A DNA stretch of 64,000 nt from Blautia schinkii DSM 10518 (GTDB lineage: Bacteria > Bacillota > Clostridia > Lachnospirales > Lachnospiraceae), in contig KL370850.1 in the NCBI GenBank assembly GCA_000702025.1, positions 224,359 through 288,358 of the forward strand, read 5' to 3'. A model generated the notes under the pieces. It was not told the DNA's origin. It ran no database searches and was given only the letters and a program-made list of their open reading frames with translations. Below, piece after piece: positions 35,664-44,075 of this stretch. Both the position numbers and the translations under genes were made by a program. How positions within the stretch are numbered: the first letter of the stretch is position 1; every line of letters begins with the position of its first letter.

Positions 35664-36924
35664 GAGAACCTCTTCTAACAAGTATTATTTTGTTCTTTGT
35701 AAATGTACAATAAACAATTACACATGGTATATATATTAAAATAATATTTCTTAAAAAGTATAACGATTCTGCCCTAACAATATCAAAAAAGACTGTTGAT
35801 AATACAGCTTGCATAGTAATGTTGAATGCCTTATTATTTGTGTTAGCTAAACGATGCCAAAAAGTAATCAGCCAACCAACAACAATTCCATTATATAAAA
35901 ATCCACTTATTCCCCCAAAAATATATCCTTCTGTAAATATATGGAACCCTAATCCAGTAGAAGAGCCCACTACAGAAGTAAATGTTTCTCCAAGGGTAAC
36001 ATGTATTGCATCGTAATTAGCGCCCGGTAATATATTGAAAATATTACGTGATATTAATTCGAGTGGATGAATATAATTCTTAGATATTGCAGCCAAGATA
36101 TTTAGTGACGGTGAAAAGTAATCTTGTACAAGGACTCGTTCATACAACGGTCTTTCTATTAAAGTAGAAGCATCTCTTGCATGAAGTAAAGCATTCAACA
36201 AAAGAAGTAACGTAATACCAGTAATTGCAAATTTAATCAATAGTTTAAAGTCTATCCTGTATGTATATATAATTACAATAAAAATTCCAACGGCTAAACC
36301 TATCGCAGAAGAGCGACTTCCTGTTTTTACCACATACATTACATAACTGATCATATTAAATACAAACAAAAACTTAATTCTATTTCTTTTTAACTTACTC
36401 AATTCTTTTGTTGAATTAATAATCCCGAAAAGAAGTATATTAATTGATATTTGTAGTCTATAAAGAAAAACAAATATTTTGAGAAGTAAATGTTCATCCG
36501 CATAACCGTTTGTTGCAATATTTACATACGAAATCTCATTATAATCAATTATAAAAATTAGTAAAACAAGTAAACTATACCCCCACAAACAGATAAACAC
36601 CAATTTATCCTCATTTTTTATGATAGATCTATTTGGTAATATTTTAATAGAAATATTACACTTAGTTTTCAAAAAGAAGGATACAAAAAAATAAAAACTT
36701 ATAAGAGACAATGTCGAAAAAAGCCACATTTTATACCATGTAGTCATACCGGAATACACTGTCGATATTATTAATTGTGGGTAAAAAGCATATCCTATTT
36801 CAGTAGGAATTAGATAAAGGGCTGAAACAGCAAAAAACAAAGTTATAAACATACTTTTCTTAAACAGTCTAATGCCCAATACTATTACTATAATAATTTG
36901 AATAATAAGCAAAAGAAGTTCCAT
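35653..36924 (-). CDS. Wzy-like O-antigen/capsule repeat-unit polymerase
   Basis: 423-residue integral membrane protein with 10-12 helices, very hydrophobic and AT-rich. Wzy proteins have little sequence conservation. The call rests on topology, a large periplasm-facing loop between residues about 255 and 330 (ARDASTLIERPLYERVLVQD onward), and the position between a flippase and glycosyltransferases. The ATG at 36924 has AGGAG 5 bases upstream; a GTG two codons earlier is also possible. Confidence 0.75.
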   Translation of the reverse strand: MELLLLIIQIIIVIVLGIRLFKKSMFITLFFAVSALYLIPTEIGYAFYPQLIISTVYSGMTTWYKMWLFSTLSLISFYFFVSFFLKTKCNISIKILPNRSIIKNEDKLVFICLWGYSLLVLLIFIIDYNEISYVNIATNGYADEHLLLKIFVFLYRLQISINILLFGIINSTKELSKLKRNRIKFLFVFNMISYVMYVVKTGSRSSAIGLAVGIFIVIIYTYRIDFKLLIKFAITGITLLLLLNALLHARDASTLIERPLYERVLVQDYFSPSLNILAAISKNYIHPLELISRNIFNILPGANYDAIHVTLGETFTSVVGSSTGLGFHIFTEGYIFGGISGFLYNGIVVGWLITFWHRLANTNNKAFNITMQAVLSTVFFDIVRAESLYFLRNIILIYIPCVIVYCTFTKNKIILVRRGSHEK

Positions 36925-36941
36925 TTTCACTCCTGTTTTTG

Positions 36942-37979
36942 TTAATCAAGCAATTTTAATAGCGGCATAATGGCAATATCTGATCTATAATATAGAAAAC
37001 TTTTCAGACAATTTTTTCTCATATTTTTAAGTAAATCTTGATTACAAATTGCAAATAGTATTGTATCAACAAATGCTTCAAAATCGTCAAACGGGTAAAT
37101 CAATCCATTGAATTTATCCGTAATCAGTTGTCGACACCTACACCAATCCGAACAAATAATAGGAATACCGCATGCAAATCCATCAATTATTGTCCCCGGA
37201 ATTCCTTCAGTTTGAAATTTCGTTGGAAATAGCAAACAATAGTATGTTTTCAGTATATTAGTTGAATTACTTGAGTCGACTATTCCACAATATCTACAAC
37301 AAGAACTAGTCTCAAGCAATTTATTGAAGTTAATTTCATAAGACTCCTCTATTTCACCATAAATATCCAACCTGCACAAATTATATCCTACACTATCGTT
37401 AATTAGATTTATTGCAGTAATAGCATCAGCTATTCCTTTTTCTTCCGCAACACGCGAAAATGTGCAGAAAGAAAAGGGAGCCTCAAAGTGTGTCGGCAAC
37501 ATATCTTCAGTTATGCTATCAATACATTTAAAATTACGCATAAGATGTGTGTTCATTAATCCGAGTGCAATCATATCATCTCTACAATCTATCGTTTCAA
37601 CCAGAAATGCGTCAAATGTTTTTCTAAGCATTTGAATTATTTCTTTTTTTTGGTGCAATAGCTCTGCCATATCGCCACCTACCACAGAGTATATTATTTT
37701 TCGATGGAATAGTATTTTTAAAACATGAAAAAATTGTATTAATGTATGGCTAGTATCTGATATGACAGCTACAATATTTTGGGCACATATAAAAGCCTTT
37801 ATAATATTAATGACAACAGTGAACTTACGATATCTCCAATTAAATATATCAACAGTAGAAACACTCTTCGAGCCAAATTGATTTTGTAACTCATCAAGTA
37901 TACTACGCGCTTTCACACTTGCTCCATTCATGCTATGCCCAATATTATCAAAATGTCCTACAACAATAATTTTTTTCAT
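36942..37979 (-). CDS. Glycosyltransferase, GT4-like
   Basis: 345 residues, GT-B fold. The N-terminal domain opens with KKIIVVGHFDNIGHSMNGAS, and the C-terminal domain has FCTFSRVAEEKGIADAI and the donor-binding LFPTKFQTEGIPGTIIDGFA with the family Glu. It transfers a sugar to the growing lipid-linked repeat unit on the cytoplasmic face; donor and acceptor are unknown. The ATG at 37979 follows GGGAGAGATGGGAATGTA. It lies 17 bases after the fucosyltransferase gene. Confidence 0.82.
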   Translation of the reverse strand: MKKIIVVGHFDNIGHSMNGASVKARSILDELQNQFGSKSVSTVDIFNWRYRKFTVVINIIKAFICAQNIVAVISDTSHTLIQFFHVLKILFHRKIIYSVVGGDMAELLHQKKEIIQMLRKTFDAFLVETIDCRDDMIALGLMNTHLMRNFKCIDSITEDMLPTHFEAPFSFCTFSRVAEEKGIADAITAINLINDSVGYNLCRLDIYGEIEESYEINFNKLLETSSCCRYCGIVDSSNSTNILKTYYCLLFPTKFQTEGIPGTIIDGFACGIPIICSDWCRCRQLITDKFNGLIYPFDDFEAFVDTILFAICNQDLLKNMRKNCLKSFLYYRSDIAIMPLLKLLD

Positions 37980-37996
37980 TACATTCCCATCTCTCC

Positions 37997-38881
37997 CTAT
38001 ATAACGAGTGTTATTACTTTCCAATTATCTGGAATAATATCATCATTTCCCATATACTTCCCCGGTGCACATACAAGTTTATCCTGATTTTCATTTAGAT
38101 ACGCAGCCCACCATGAAAATGTACTGTTCCCAATAATCTGATTCTTGCAGCATTTCATTAGGTACCACTCCTCTAAGGCAGTTGTCTTTACACCCATTTG
38201 TTTTATTTTGTCTGAAACCATAGGCGTTAGCATTCCCAATGCATCTGTCATATTATTGCTAAACACATATACTTTAGCACTTTCACCAACATGCTCTAGC
38301 ATAAACGAAACAGCTTGCTTATAATATTCATCAGAGATTGCTAACAGTCTGCTTATGAGTTTCTTTTCCTTCGGATAATCACCCCGCCGGACATGGATTG
38401 CTATGCTGTTTTCCTCTTTTAGTTTCTGTCCAAGTTCTAACACCTCAGAGGATAAACTGCCAGTCTTATACATTTTAATCAAATCTGTTCTTACACTGTC
38501 AAAATATTTTGGACATTGCCAATACCCATCCAGATAAGAACCATCCCTTGCATATTCATCAATACTTTTTTTATATTTGTATCTTGACTCCTTAAAATAT
38601 CTGTATCCACCAATATGATACTTTTCAAGGCCAATAGCTCTCAGTGTCCGATTAATATAGGTCTTGTTAAAGAAAGCAATCCTTGAATTGCTTTCCCACA
38701 CTTGCTCGATAGATTCATATTGGATATTGAATTTAAGAATCTCTGGATTACGCAGATTCTGTCTCTCAAACCAAGAGGTATCTAGAATAATACCTGTATT
38801 CACCTTTTTTGCCATTTGATATCCATAGGCATACTGAAATAACTGGTTTCCAAGACCGCCACATAATTTGATAGTAATCAT
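37997..38881 (-). CDS. Alpha-1,2-fucosyltransferase (GT11)
   Basis: Transfers L-fucose from GDP-fucose in alpha-1,2 linkage, usually to galactose. The 294-residue product carries the GT11 hallmarks: GGLGNQLFQYAYGYQMA at 8-24, the GDP-binding IHVRRGDYP near 162-170, and NSTFSWWAAYLN near the C-terminus. With Fkp in the same locus, the donor can be made from host-derived fucose. The resulting cap would resemble blood-group H structures on mucin. Confidence 0.93.
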   Translation of the reverse strand: MITIKLCGGLGNQLFQYAYGYQMAKKVNTGIILDTSWFERQNLRNPEILKFNIQYESIEQVWESNSRIAFFNKTYINRTLRAIGLEKYHIGGYRYFKESRYKYKKSIDEYARDGSYLDGYWQCPKYFDSVRTDLIKMYKTGSLSSEVLELGQKLKEENSIAIHVRRGDYPKEKKLISRLLAISDEYYKQAVSFMLEHVGESAKVYVFSNNMTDALGMLTPMVSDKIKQMGVKTTALEEWYLMKCCKNQIIGNSTFSWWAAYLNENQDKLVCAPGKYMGNDDIIPDNWKVITLVI

Positions 38882-38897
38882 GTTTGCTTTCTCCTTG

Positions 38898-40106
38898 TCA
38901 AATTCTCTCTATCATCCCGATTATTTCCTGATGGCTGCTCTGCCTGTCAAACTTCAACTCTGCAAGTTTTCTGGCATTTTCCCCCAACACTTTAGCTCGC
39001 TCTGGATTTGATATGATTGTCCTTATTGCATCAGCGCAACTCTTCACATTCTCAGCCATATAATTGATTCCACAGTCGTACCGATCAATAAGTTCTATCA
39101 TTTCTTGACATGACCCACAATTGATAACTGGTTTTCCTGACGCGAAATAATCCGCAATTTTATTAATTATACTTTGTGAAGCTCTTTGCTTTATACAATT
39201 AACGCACATATCTGTCTTAGATAGATATGCTGCCATCTTTTCATATTCTACAAATCCTATGAAATCAACCTGAACATTCAGTGACTTTGCCAAGGCTTTC
39301 AACCTGCTTTCTTCTGGCCCTTGCCCTAAAATTTTGAAACATACCTGACTATTATCTAGCTTTTGTATCGCGTTCATCACAGTTTCAAAATCATAACTAC
39401 AGCCAAGTGTTCCAATATATGTAATCCATATATCATCTGTACCCTTTTCAATTGAAGAAGCATACTTCTCAACGCCTGCATCAAATCTATCAAGCATAGC
39501 GCCAATATACACTGCCAGTTTCTCCGTAGCGCGAGTATTATCTTTACATGCGAGCTGAAGGTATTCTTCTGAAACAGCTACTATTCCATCGGCGTTTGAA
39601 AATGATACTTTAGTATTATTTTGGAATTTCTTTGTTAACAAATCATACAGTGTGTTATTCTTTATTACCATTTTCAAAGAATCCGGCCACAGATCATTTA
39701 TATCAATAACCAGTTTAATACCATAAGCGTCACAATATTTTCTTATATGTTTTGCCAGGTAATAAGTCGGCCATGAGATATAGACTATGTCAAAGGGTCT
39801 TCCATGTTTTATAAACCATTTCAACTCTTCTTTTTCCCCTTGCAGTTCACTGCAAAACCGCTTTACGGAAATATTTTTTTTATAGGGTTTCTTATGAACA
39901 AAATACAAACATTCCTTGTATTCAGGATAGTTCTGATAAAACACTTTTACATCCCTCTGTTTCTTTTCATAATGGTTGAAATCAGATGTAAGGAATTTAA
40001 CGTCATACCCTTGATGCCGCATCATTTCAAAAAGAAAGAATGTGCGTTTAATCGCCTTTTCACCAGGAATATAAATTGAACTATTAATAAACAATATCTT
40101 TTTCAT
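38898..40106 (-). CDS. Glycosyltransferase, GT4 family
   Basis: 402 residues, GT-B fold, with IDINDLWPDS in the N-terminal domain and ITYIGTLGCSYDFETVMNAI plus FASGKPVINCGS in the donor-binding half. It resembles glycosyltransferases of the WbnI/WfgS-like GT4 type used in repeat-unit assembly. Its ATG directly follows a TAA in the frame that the upstream gene would use if its G tract had 10 or 13 bases. GAGGAGG lies about 10 bases before it. Confidence 0.85.
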   Translation of the reverse strand: MKKILFINSSIYIPGEKAIKRTFFLFEMMRHQGYDVKFLTSDFNHYEKKQRDVKVFYQNYPEYKECLYFVHKKPYKKNISVKRFCSELQGEKEELKWFIKHGRPFDIVYISWPTYYLAKHIRKYCDAYGIKLVIDINDLWPDSLKMVIKNNTLYDLLTKKFQNNTKVSFSNADGIVAVSEEYLQLACKDNTRATEKLAVYIGAMLDRFDAGVEKYASSIEKGTDDIWITYIGTLGCSYDFETVMNAIQKLDNSQVCFKILGQGPEESRLKALAKSLNVQVDFIGFVEYEKMAAYLSKTDMCVNCIKQRASQSIINKIADYFASGKPVINCGSCQEMIELIDRYDCGINYMAENVKSCADAIRTIISNPERAKVLGENARKLAELKFDRQSSHQEIIGMIERI

Positions 40107-40149
40107 TTACGCGGCCTCCTCATAGGTAAAAGAGAAGGCCCAAGAAGAT

Positions 40150-41403
40150 TTAGTTAGGATTACCCCCCCCCCCAGACTCCAAAATACTCTCAATGACTTT
40201 CAACATCTTATCATTCTGCACATTCTTATCAAAAATATCTCCCACCGCAAGTGAGTTATTTTTTGCTTCATGTAAAATATTTTTATTTTTAAATTTTAGT
40301 AATACATTCATAAATGATTCTACATTGTTCGCTTTATAATTAAAGCCTATTCTCCTCTGCTCAATATGTTCTGAAATCTCTCCCGTCAGCGAATTAATGA
40401 CTGCCAGACCAGCAGCAGTGTAATCATAAAATTTGTCACACATATCCACATTAGAACCTGATGAATATGTGGCAAGACCAATATCACACTTTCCATAAAT
40501 AGGAATTAGCTGCTCTGGAAGCAATTTCCCTATGTAAAATAAATTATCTAATTTATTTGCTGCATTAACCATAATCCCTTCAAGTGGTCCGCTTCCAGCT
40601 ACAATAAATTTATACTCTTTATGTCCATGCCTCTTACACCTTCCCGCACATTCGATGATTCCTTCTATATCATATGAAGGGCCTAGTGTTCCTGCAAAAA
40701 CACACCAGATTTCCCCAATGATTTTTTCTGGAATACCCTTAACAGAAATATTATCATTTAAATGACTTCTAAATTCATTTACATCTATGCCGTTATAAAC
40801 TAGTGCATTTGGTTTTTCTTTAAGGGACGGACTTACTTCCTGCATAAATTCCAAATAATGTTTTCCAAGGGCAATAGATCCACTAAGTGAATCATAAATA
40901 GCTTTTCTTCTTATATAAACAGGTTTTAAAAAAAACTGTGCAATCGATGATAATGGTTTCTTTAATGAATTAACAATAAACTCCGGCCAAATATCCATTT
41001 GATCATAAATTAAAGGAACATTATACTTACGCGCATATAAAAAACAAGGTCTCCCCATTGTAAGTGGGTTTTCAGCTGCAAGAATCAAATCTGGCCTTTC
41101 CTCCTGTCTGAATCTTTTTAATGCCTTTTCTCCAAACACTAAATCTTTGTACATTCTTCCAATGCCAAAATTCTTTGAATAAGAAGAGGTTGGAACAAGA
41201 CGAATAACAAAATTTTTATTGACACTAATATCCTTCCACCCTTTCGATCTGTATTTCTTAAAATGATGAGAAAAGCTTGCTGTCCACCAAACAACACTAT
41301 AACCTTTGGATGAGAGGTATTTTCCAAATTGATTAAAACTGTACTCCCTCCAGTTTTCCCCTTCAATAGGGCCATATGGATTAACAAGCCAAATTCTTTC
41401 CAT
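40150..41403 (-). CDS. Glycosyltransferase, GT4 family, with 3' poly-G tract
   Basis: 417 residues. N-terminal domain WLVNPYGPIEGENWREYSFN, central LIYDQMDIWPEF, donor-binding CVFAGTLGPSYDIEGIIECA and CDKFYDYTAAGLAVINS. It resembles WbuB/WcaI-type transferases. The gene ends with 11 consecutive G residues (40163-40173), giving the C-terminus ESGGGGNPN. Loss of one G, or gain of two, would add about 17 residues and end at a TAA touching the next start codon; gain of one would stop after GGGG. The start overlaps the acetyltransferase stop by one base (TAATG). Confidence 0.87.
   Translation of the reverse strand: MERIWLVNPYGPIEGENWREYSFNQFGKYLSSKGYSVVWWTASFSHHFKKYRSKGWKDISVNKNFVIRLVPTSSYSKNFGIGRMYKDLVFGEKALKRFRQEERPDLILAAENPLTMGRPCFLYARKYNVPLIYDQMDIWPEFIVNSLKKPLSSIAQFFLKPVYIRRKAIYDSLSGSIALGKHYLEFMQEVSPSLKEKPNALVYNGIDVNEFRSHLNDNISVKGIPEKIIGEIWCVFAGTLGPSYDIEGIIECAGRCKRHGHKEYKFIVAGSGPLEGIMVNAANKLDNLFYIGKLLPEQLIPIYGKCDIGLATYSSGSNVDMCDKFYDYTAAGLAVINSLTGEISEHIEQRRIGFNYKANNVESFMNVLLKFKNKNILHEAKNNSLAVGDIFDKNVQNDKMLKVIESILESGGGGNPN
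40163..40173. repeat. 11-base homopolymer C/G tract inside glycosyltransferase gene
   Basis: Eleven C residues on the plus strand at the 3' end of a capsule glycosyltransferase gene. Tracts of this length slip during replication in many bacteria and are a known basis of surface-structure phase variation. Confidence 0.85.
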
Positions 41404-42026
41404 TATTTTTTCTCCTCTGTATTGCCCATAAATCTAAACTCATACATCTTTCTTCCTTCGTCTGTCTCAAATATTCTCTCTTTTACAAAGCCATTTTTTT
41501 CATAAAAATAAATTGCTGCATTATTGTTTACGGCATCTGTCTCTAGTTTGATATAAGAAAAATCATTAAAATCAACAAGTACTTTCAATTCGTCAATTAA
41601 TTGTGTTCCAACACCTTTCGCCTTAAACCCCGGATCTACGCCAATAGATGCTAATTCAACATATTTTTCATTACGCTTTGATTCACCTGGCTTTAAAAAT
41701 GCTTTAACAATATGCATAAATACGGAAGGTTTTCTAATAAAAGCACCCATGCTATACCAAGCAAATGGAATTAAGCGAGTTCTGATCATATATTTATATA
41801 AGTCGCTAAAGTCACTGGAATATGCTAAAAAACCAACCACTTTTCCCTTTTCCTCTGCAACTAACAAATCAGAAGCTCTATGTCCACAATAGCAATAATA
41901 CATCTGATTCAAGAATCCACGTCCCATAAAGGTCAAAAAAAAACCTTGAAATGTATCCAAATGAATAGAAACAATCTCATGTAGCAATTTTTTCTCTTTT
42001 ATTTCTACTTTGTGAATAGAAATCAT
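41403..42026 (-). CDS. GNAT-family N-acetyltransferase
   Basis: 207 residues from the ATG at 42026 (GGGAGAATACT upstream). The acetyl-CoA loop is VDPGFKAKGVGTQLIDEL (near 137-154), followed by KLETDAVNNNAAIYFYEKNG. In a locus with a 4,6-dehydratase, a DegT aminotransferase and an initiating transferase it probably acetylates the 4-amino group of an amino-deoxy sugar, the role PglD plays in diNAcBac synthesis, although PglD has a different fold. Confidence 0.85.
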   Translation of the reverse strand: MISIHKVEIKEKKLLHEIVSIHLDTFQGFFLTFMGRGFLNQMYYCYCGHRASDLLVAEEKGKVVGFLAYSSDFSDLYKYMIRTRLIPFAWYSMGAFIRKPSVFMHIVKAFLKPGESKRNEKYVELASIGVDPGFKAKGVGTQLIDELKVLVDFNDFSYIKLETDAVNNNAAIYFYEKNGFVKERIFETDEGRKMYEFRFMGNTEEKK

Positions 42027-42052
42027 AGTATTCTCCCTGCTTTCAATAAGCA

Positions 42053-42772
42053 CTATTTTCCCAAAACTATATGGTCACTCTTATACTCCTTACCCAAAAC
42101 TGCAAATACCGTCATGAACATTGTCCTGATATCATCCCAGAAGCTAAAATTCTTAATAGCCTTAAGATTGTAATACATCTTTTCAGGAAGAATTTCTTCT
42201 ATGTACACCTTATCCGCCTGTTCAGTTATATTTAACAATTTCGCCTCATCCTTATAATAAATACATGCAAGACTAGTTACTCCGGCAGGTAGCAATAATG
42301 TTGCATACATTTCTTTACTATATTTTTTTACATACTTTATTGCTTCAGGTCGCGTTCCTACAAAGCTCATGTCACCAAGCAAGATATTGATTAATTGAGG
42401 CAATTCATCAATACGATATTTTCTTAAGACAGCCCCTATCTTCGTGATTCTCATATCATTTTTTACAGTTATCTGCGTTCCTAGTTTCTCTGCGTTAGCA
42501 ACCATTGTTCGAAACTTGAAAATTTTGAATTTCTTTCCATATTGCGTAATACGCTCTTGTCGAAAGAATGCTCCACCTTGTGAATCTACAACAATTGCAA
42601 TCGAGATAGCTATCATCGCAGGAGAAAGAATAACCAGCATAAAAGCGGATACCAATAAATCAAACCCACGTTTTAAATACATACTAAACAGCTTACGTTT
42701 TAGACTTTCATAATATGGCCTAACTTCATCTATTCTCATAAAATCAGGAAGTTGATTCCATTCTTTAAACAC
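42053..42772 (-). CDS. Initiating phosphoglycosyltransferase (bacterial sugar transferase, short PglC-like form)
   Basis: Transfers a sugar-1-phosphate from a UDP-sugar to undecaprenyl phosphate, starting the repeat unit. The 239-residue protein has one re-entrant membrane helix (about 40-62), then the catalytic core: FFRQERITQYGKKFKIFKFR, RITKIGAVLRKYRIDELPQL and MSFVGTRPEA. It lacks the extra membrane domain of WbaP/WcaJ, so it belongs to the small monotopic class. It starts with GTG at 42772, with GGGAGG 7 bases upstream. Confidence 0.92.
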   Translation of the reverse strand: MFKEWNQLPDFMRIDEVRPYYESLKRKLFSMYLKRGFDLLVSAFMLVILSPAMIAISIAIVVDSQGGAFFRQERITQYGKKFKIFKFRTMVANAEKLGTQITVKNDMRITKIGAVLRKYRIDELPQLINILLGDMSFVGTRPEAIKYVKKYSKEMYATLLLPAGVTSLACIYYKDEAKLLNITEQADKVYIEEILPEKMYYNLKAIKNFSFWDDIRTMFMTVFAVLGKEYKSDHIVLGK

Positions 42773-42800
42773 AATGCTTCCTCCCTATAAAAATAAGGCT

Positions 42801-44003
42801 CTATATGTACCCCTTTACAATCTTTAAAAAATTTCTAATTATAAAATTAACTTCCTCATCCGTCAGACAGGTATGTAATGGTAAAGTAATCTCATTCACA
42901 AAATAACTATACGCATTTGGATAATCCTTGATGTCAAACCCCAGCTGTTTGTATGCTGTCATCAGCGGCAACGGTTTATAATGAACATTACACACAATTC
43001 CAGCTTCTGCCATCTTCACAATGATTTCCTGCCTTTGCTCCTGTGCTATTCCCGGAACTCTTGTAATATATAAGTGACCGGAAGACTGATATTCATCTGT
43101 GTAATGCCGAAGCACCTTAATTCCCAAATCTTTAAATTCAGCATCATATCGAGCAATAATTTCTTTGCGGCGTTTTAGCATCTCTCTGTATCTTTGCATT
43201 TGAGCCAAACCAATTCCTGCCATCACATCCGTCATATTGCACTTATACCAGGTACCAATAATGTCATACTCCCATCCCCCCAATTGTGCCTTAGAAAAGG
43301 CATCTTTGGATTGACCATGGAGTGAAAGTAATTGGTATTTATGATACACATCCTCATCATCAATTCTATCTATTGTTTTCCAGGTAACTGCTCCGCCTTC
43401 TGCAGTGGTAAAATTCTTCACCGCATGGAAACTAAAACACGAAAAATCCGCAATGCTCCCTACCGGCTTTCCATGCCATGTGCCCCCAAAAGCATGTGCC
43501 GTATCTGCCATAACAATTACTCTGCCAATAGCTTTCTGGATTTCATTTTTCGGCTGAAATAAATGCTTCTTGCTTTCAACAATTTCAAAAATCTTATTGT
43601 AGTCACAGGGAATCCCACCAATATCCACTGGAATGATGACTTTTGTTTTCTCTGTAATTGCGTCTGCCAGCTTTTCATAATCCATCTCCAGTGCATCTTT
43701 CTGTGTATCGATCAAAACTAACTTTGCTCCAACATGGCAAACCACTGCTGCTGATGCAGTATAAGTATAGGCCGTTGTAATAACTTCATCTCCTGTACCT
43801 ATCTCCAGAAGGCGCAAAGTCATTTCTGCACATGCAGTCTGCGAACCAAGGCACACAGCCCGATTCACTCCACAAAATTCAGCAATCTGTCCTTCCAATT
43901 TTTTCGTCTTAGGTCCAGTTGTAATCCAACCAGAATGCAATACATCTGCAACTTGTTTTGCCTCCGCAACTCCCACATCTGGCGGCGAAAATGAAATCTT
44001 CAT
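42801..44003 (-). CDS. DegT/DnrJ/EryC1/StrS-family sugar aminotransferase
   Basis: PLP-dependent enzyme of 400 residues that aminates a keto-sugar nucleotide. The cofactor Lys is in SFHAVKNFTTAEGGAV, with LGSQTACAEMTLRLLEIGTG and MADTAHAFGG upstream. The substrate would be the 4-keto-6-deoxy sugar made by the dehydratase encoded upstream. AGAGGATAAAAT precedes the ATG. PglE- or WbpE-like activity is inferred from context. Confidence 0.9.
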   Translation of the reverse strand: MKISFSPPDVGVAEAKQVADVLHSGWITTGPKTKKLEGQIAEFCGVNRAVCLGSQTACAEMTLRLLEIGTGDEVITTAYTYTASAAVVCHVGAKLVLIDTQKDALEMDYEKLADAITEKTKVIIPVDIGGIPCDYNKIFEIVESKKHLFQPKNEIQKAIGRVIVMADTAHAFGGTWHGKPVGSIADFSCFSFHAVKNFTTAEGGAVTWKTIDRIDDEDVYHKYQLLSLHGQSKDAFSKAQLGGWEYDIIGTWYKCNMTDVMAGIGLAQMQRYREMLKRRKEIIARYDAEFKDLGIKVLRHYTDEYQSSGHLYITRVPGIAQEQRQEIIVKMAEAGIVCNVHYKPLPLMTAYKQLGFDIKDYPNAYSYFVNEITLPLHTCLTDEEVNFIIRNFLKIVKGYI

Positions 44004-44075
44004 ATTTTATCCTCTTTCAACTAATTCACTATAAATTTGAATTTAGATGGCTGTATTTTTTAGAGATAAAGCTCT

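Noticed and set aside
40150..40180. Treat the C11 tract as a frameshift pseudogene
   Set aside because: The frame is intact through the tract and ends with a normal stop; length variation is more likely than loss of function.
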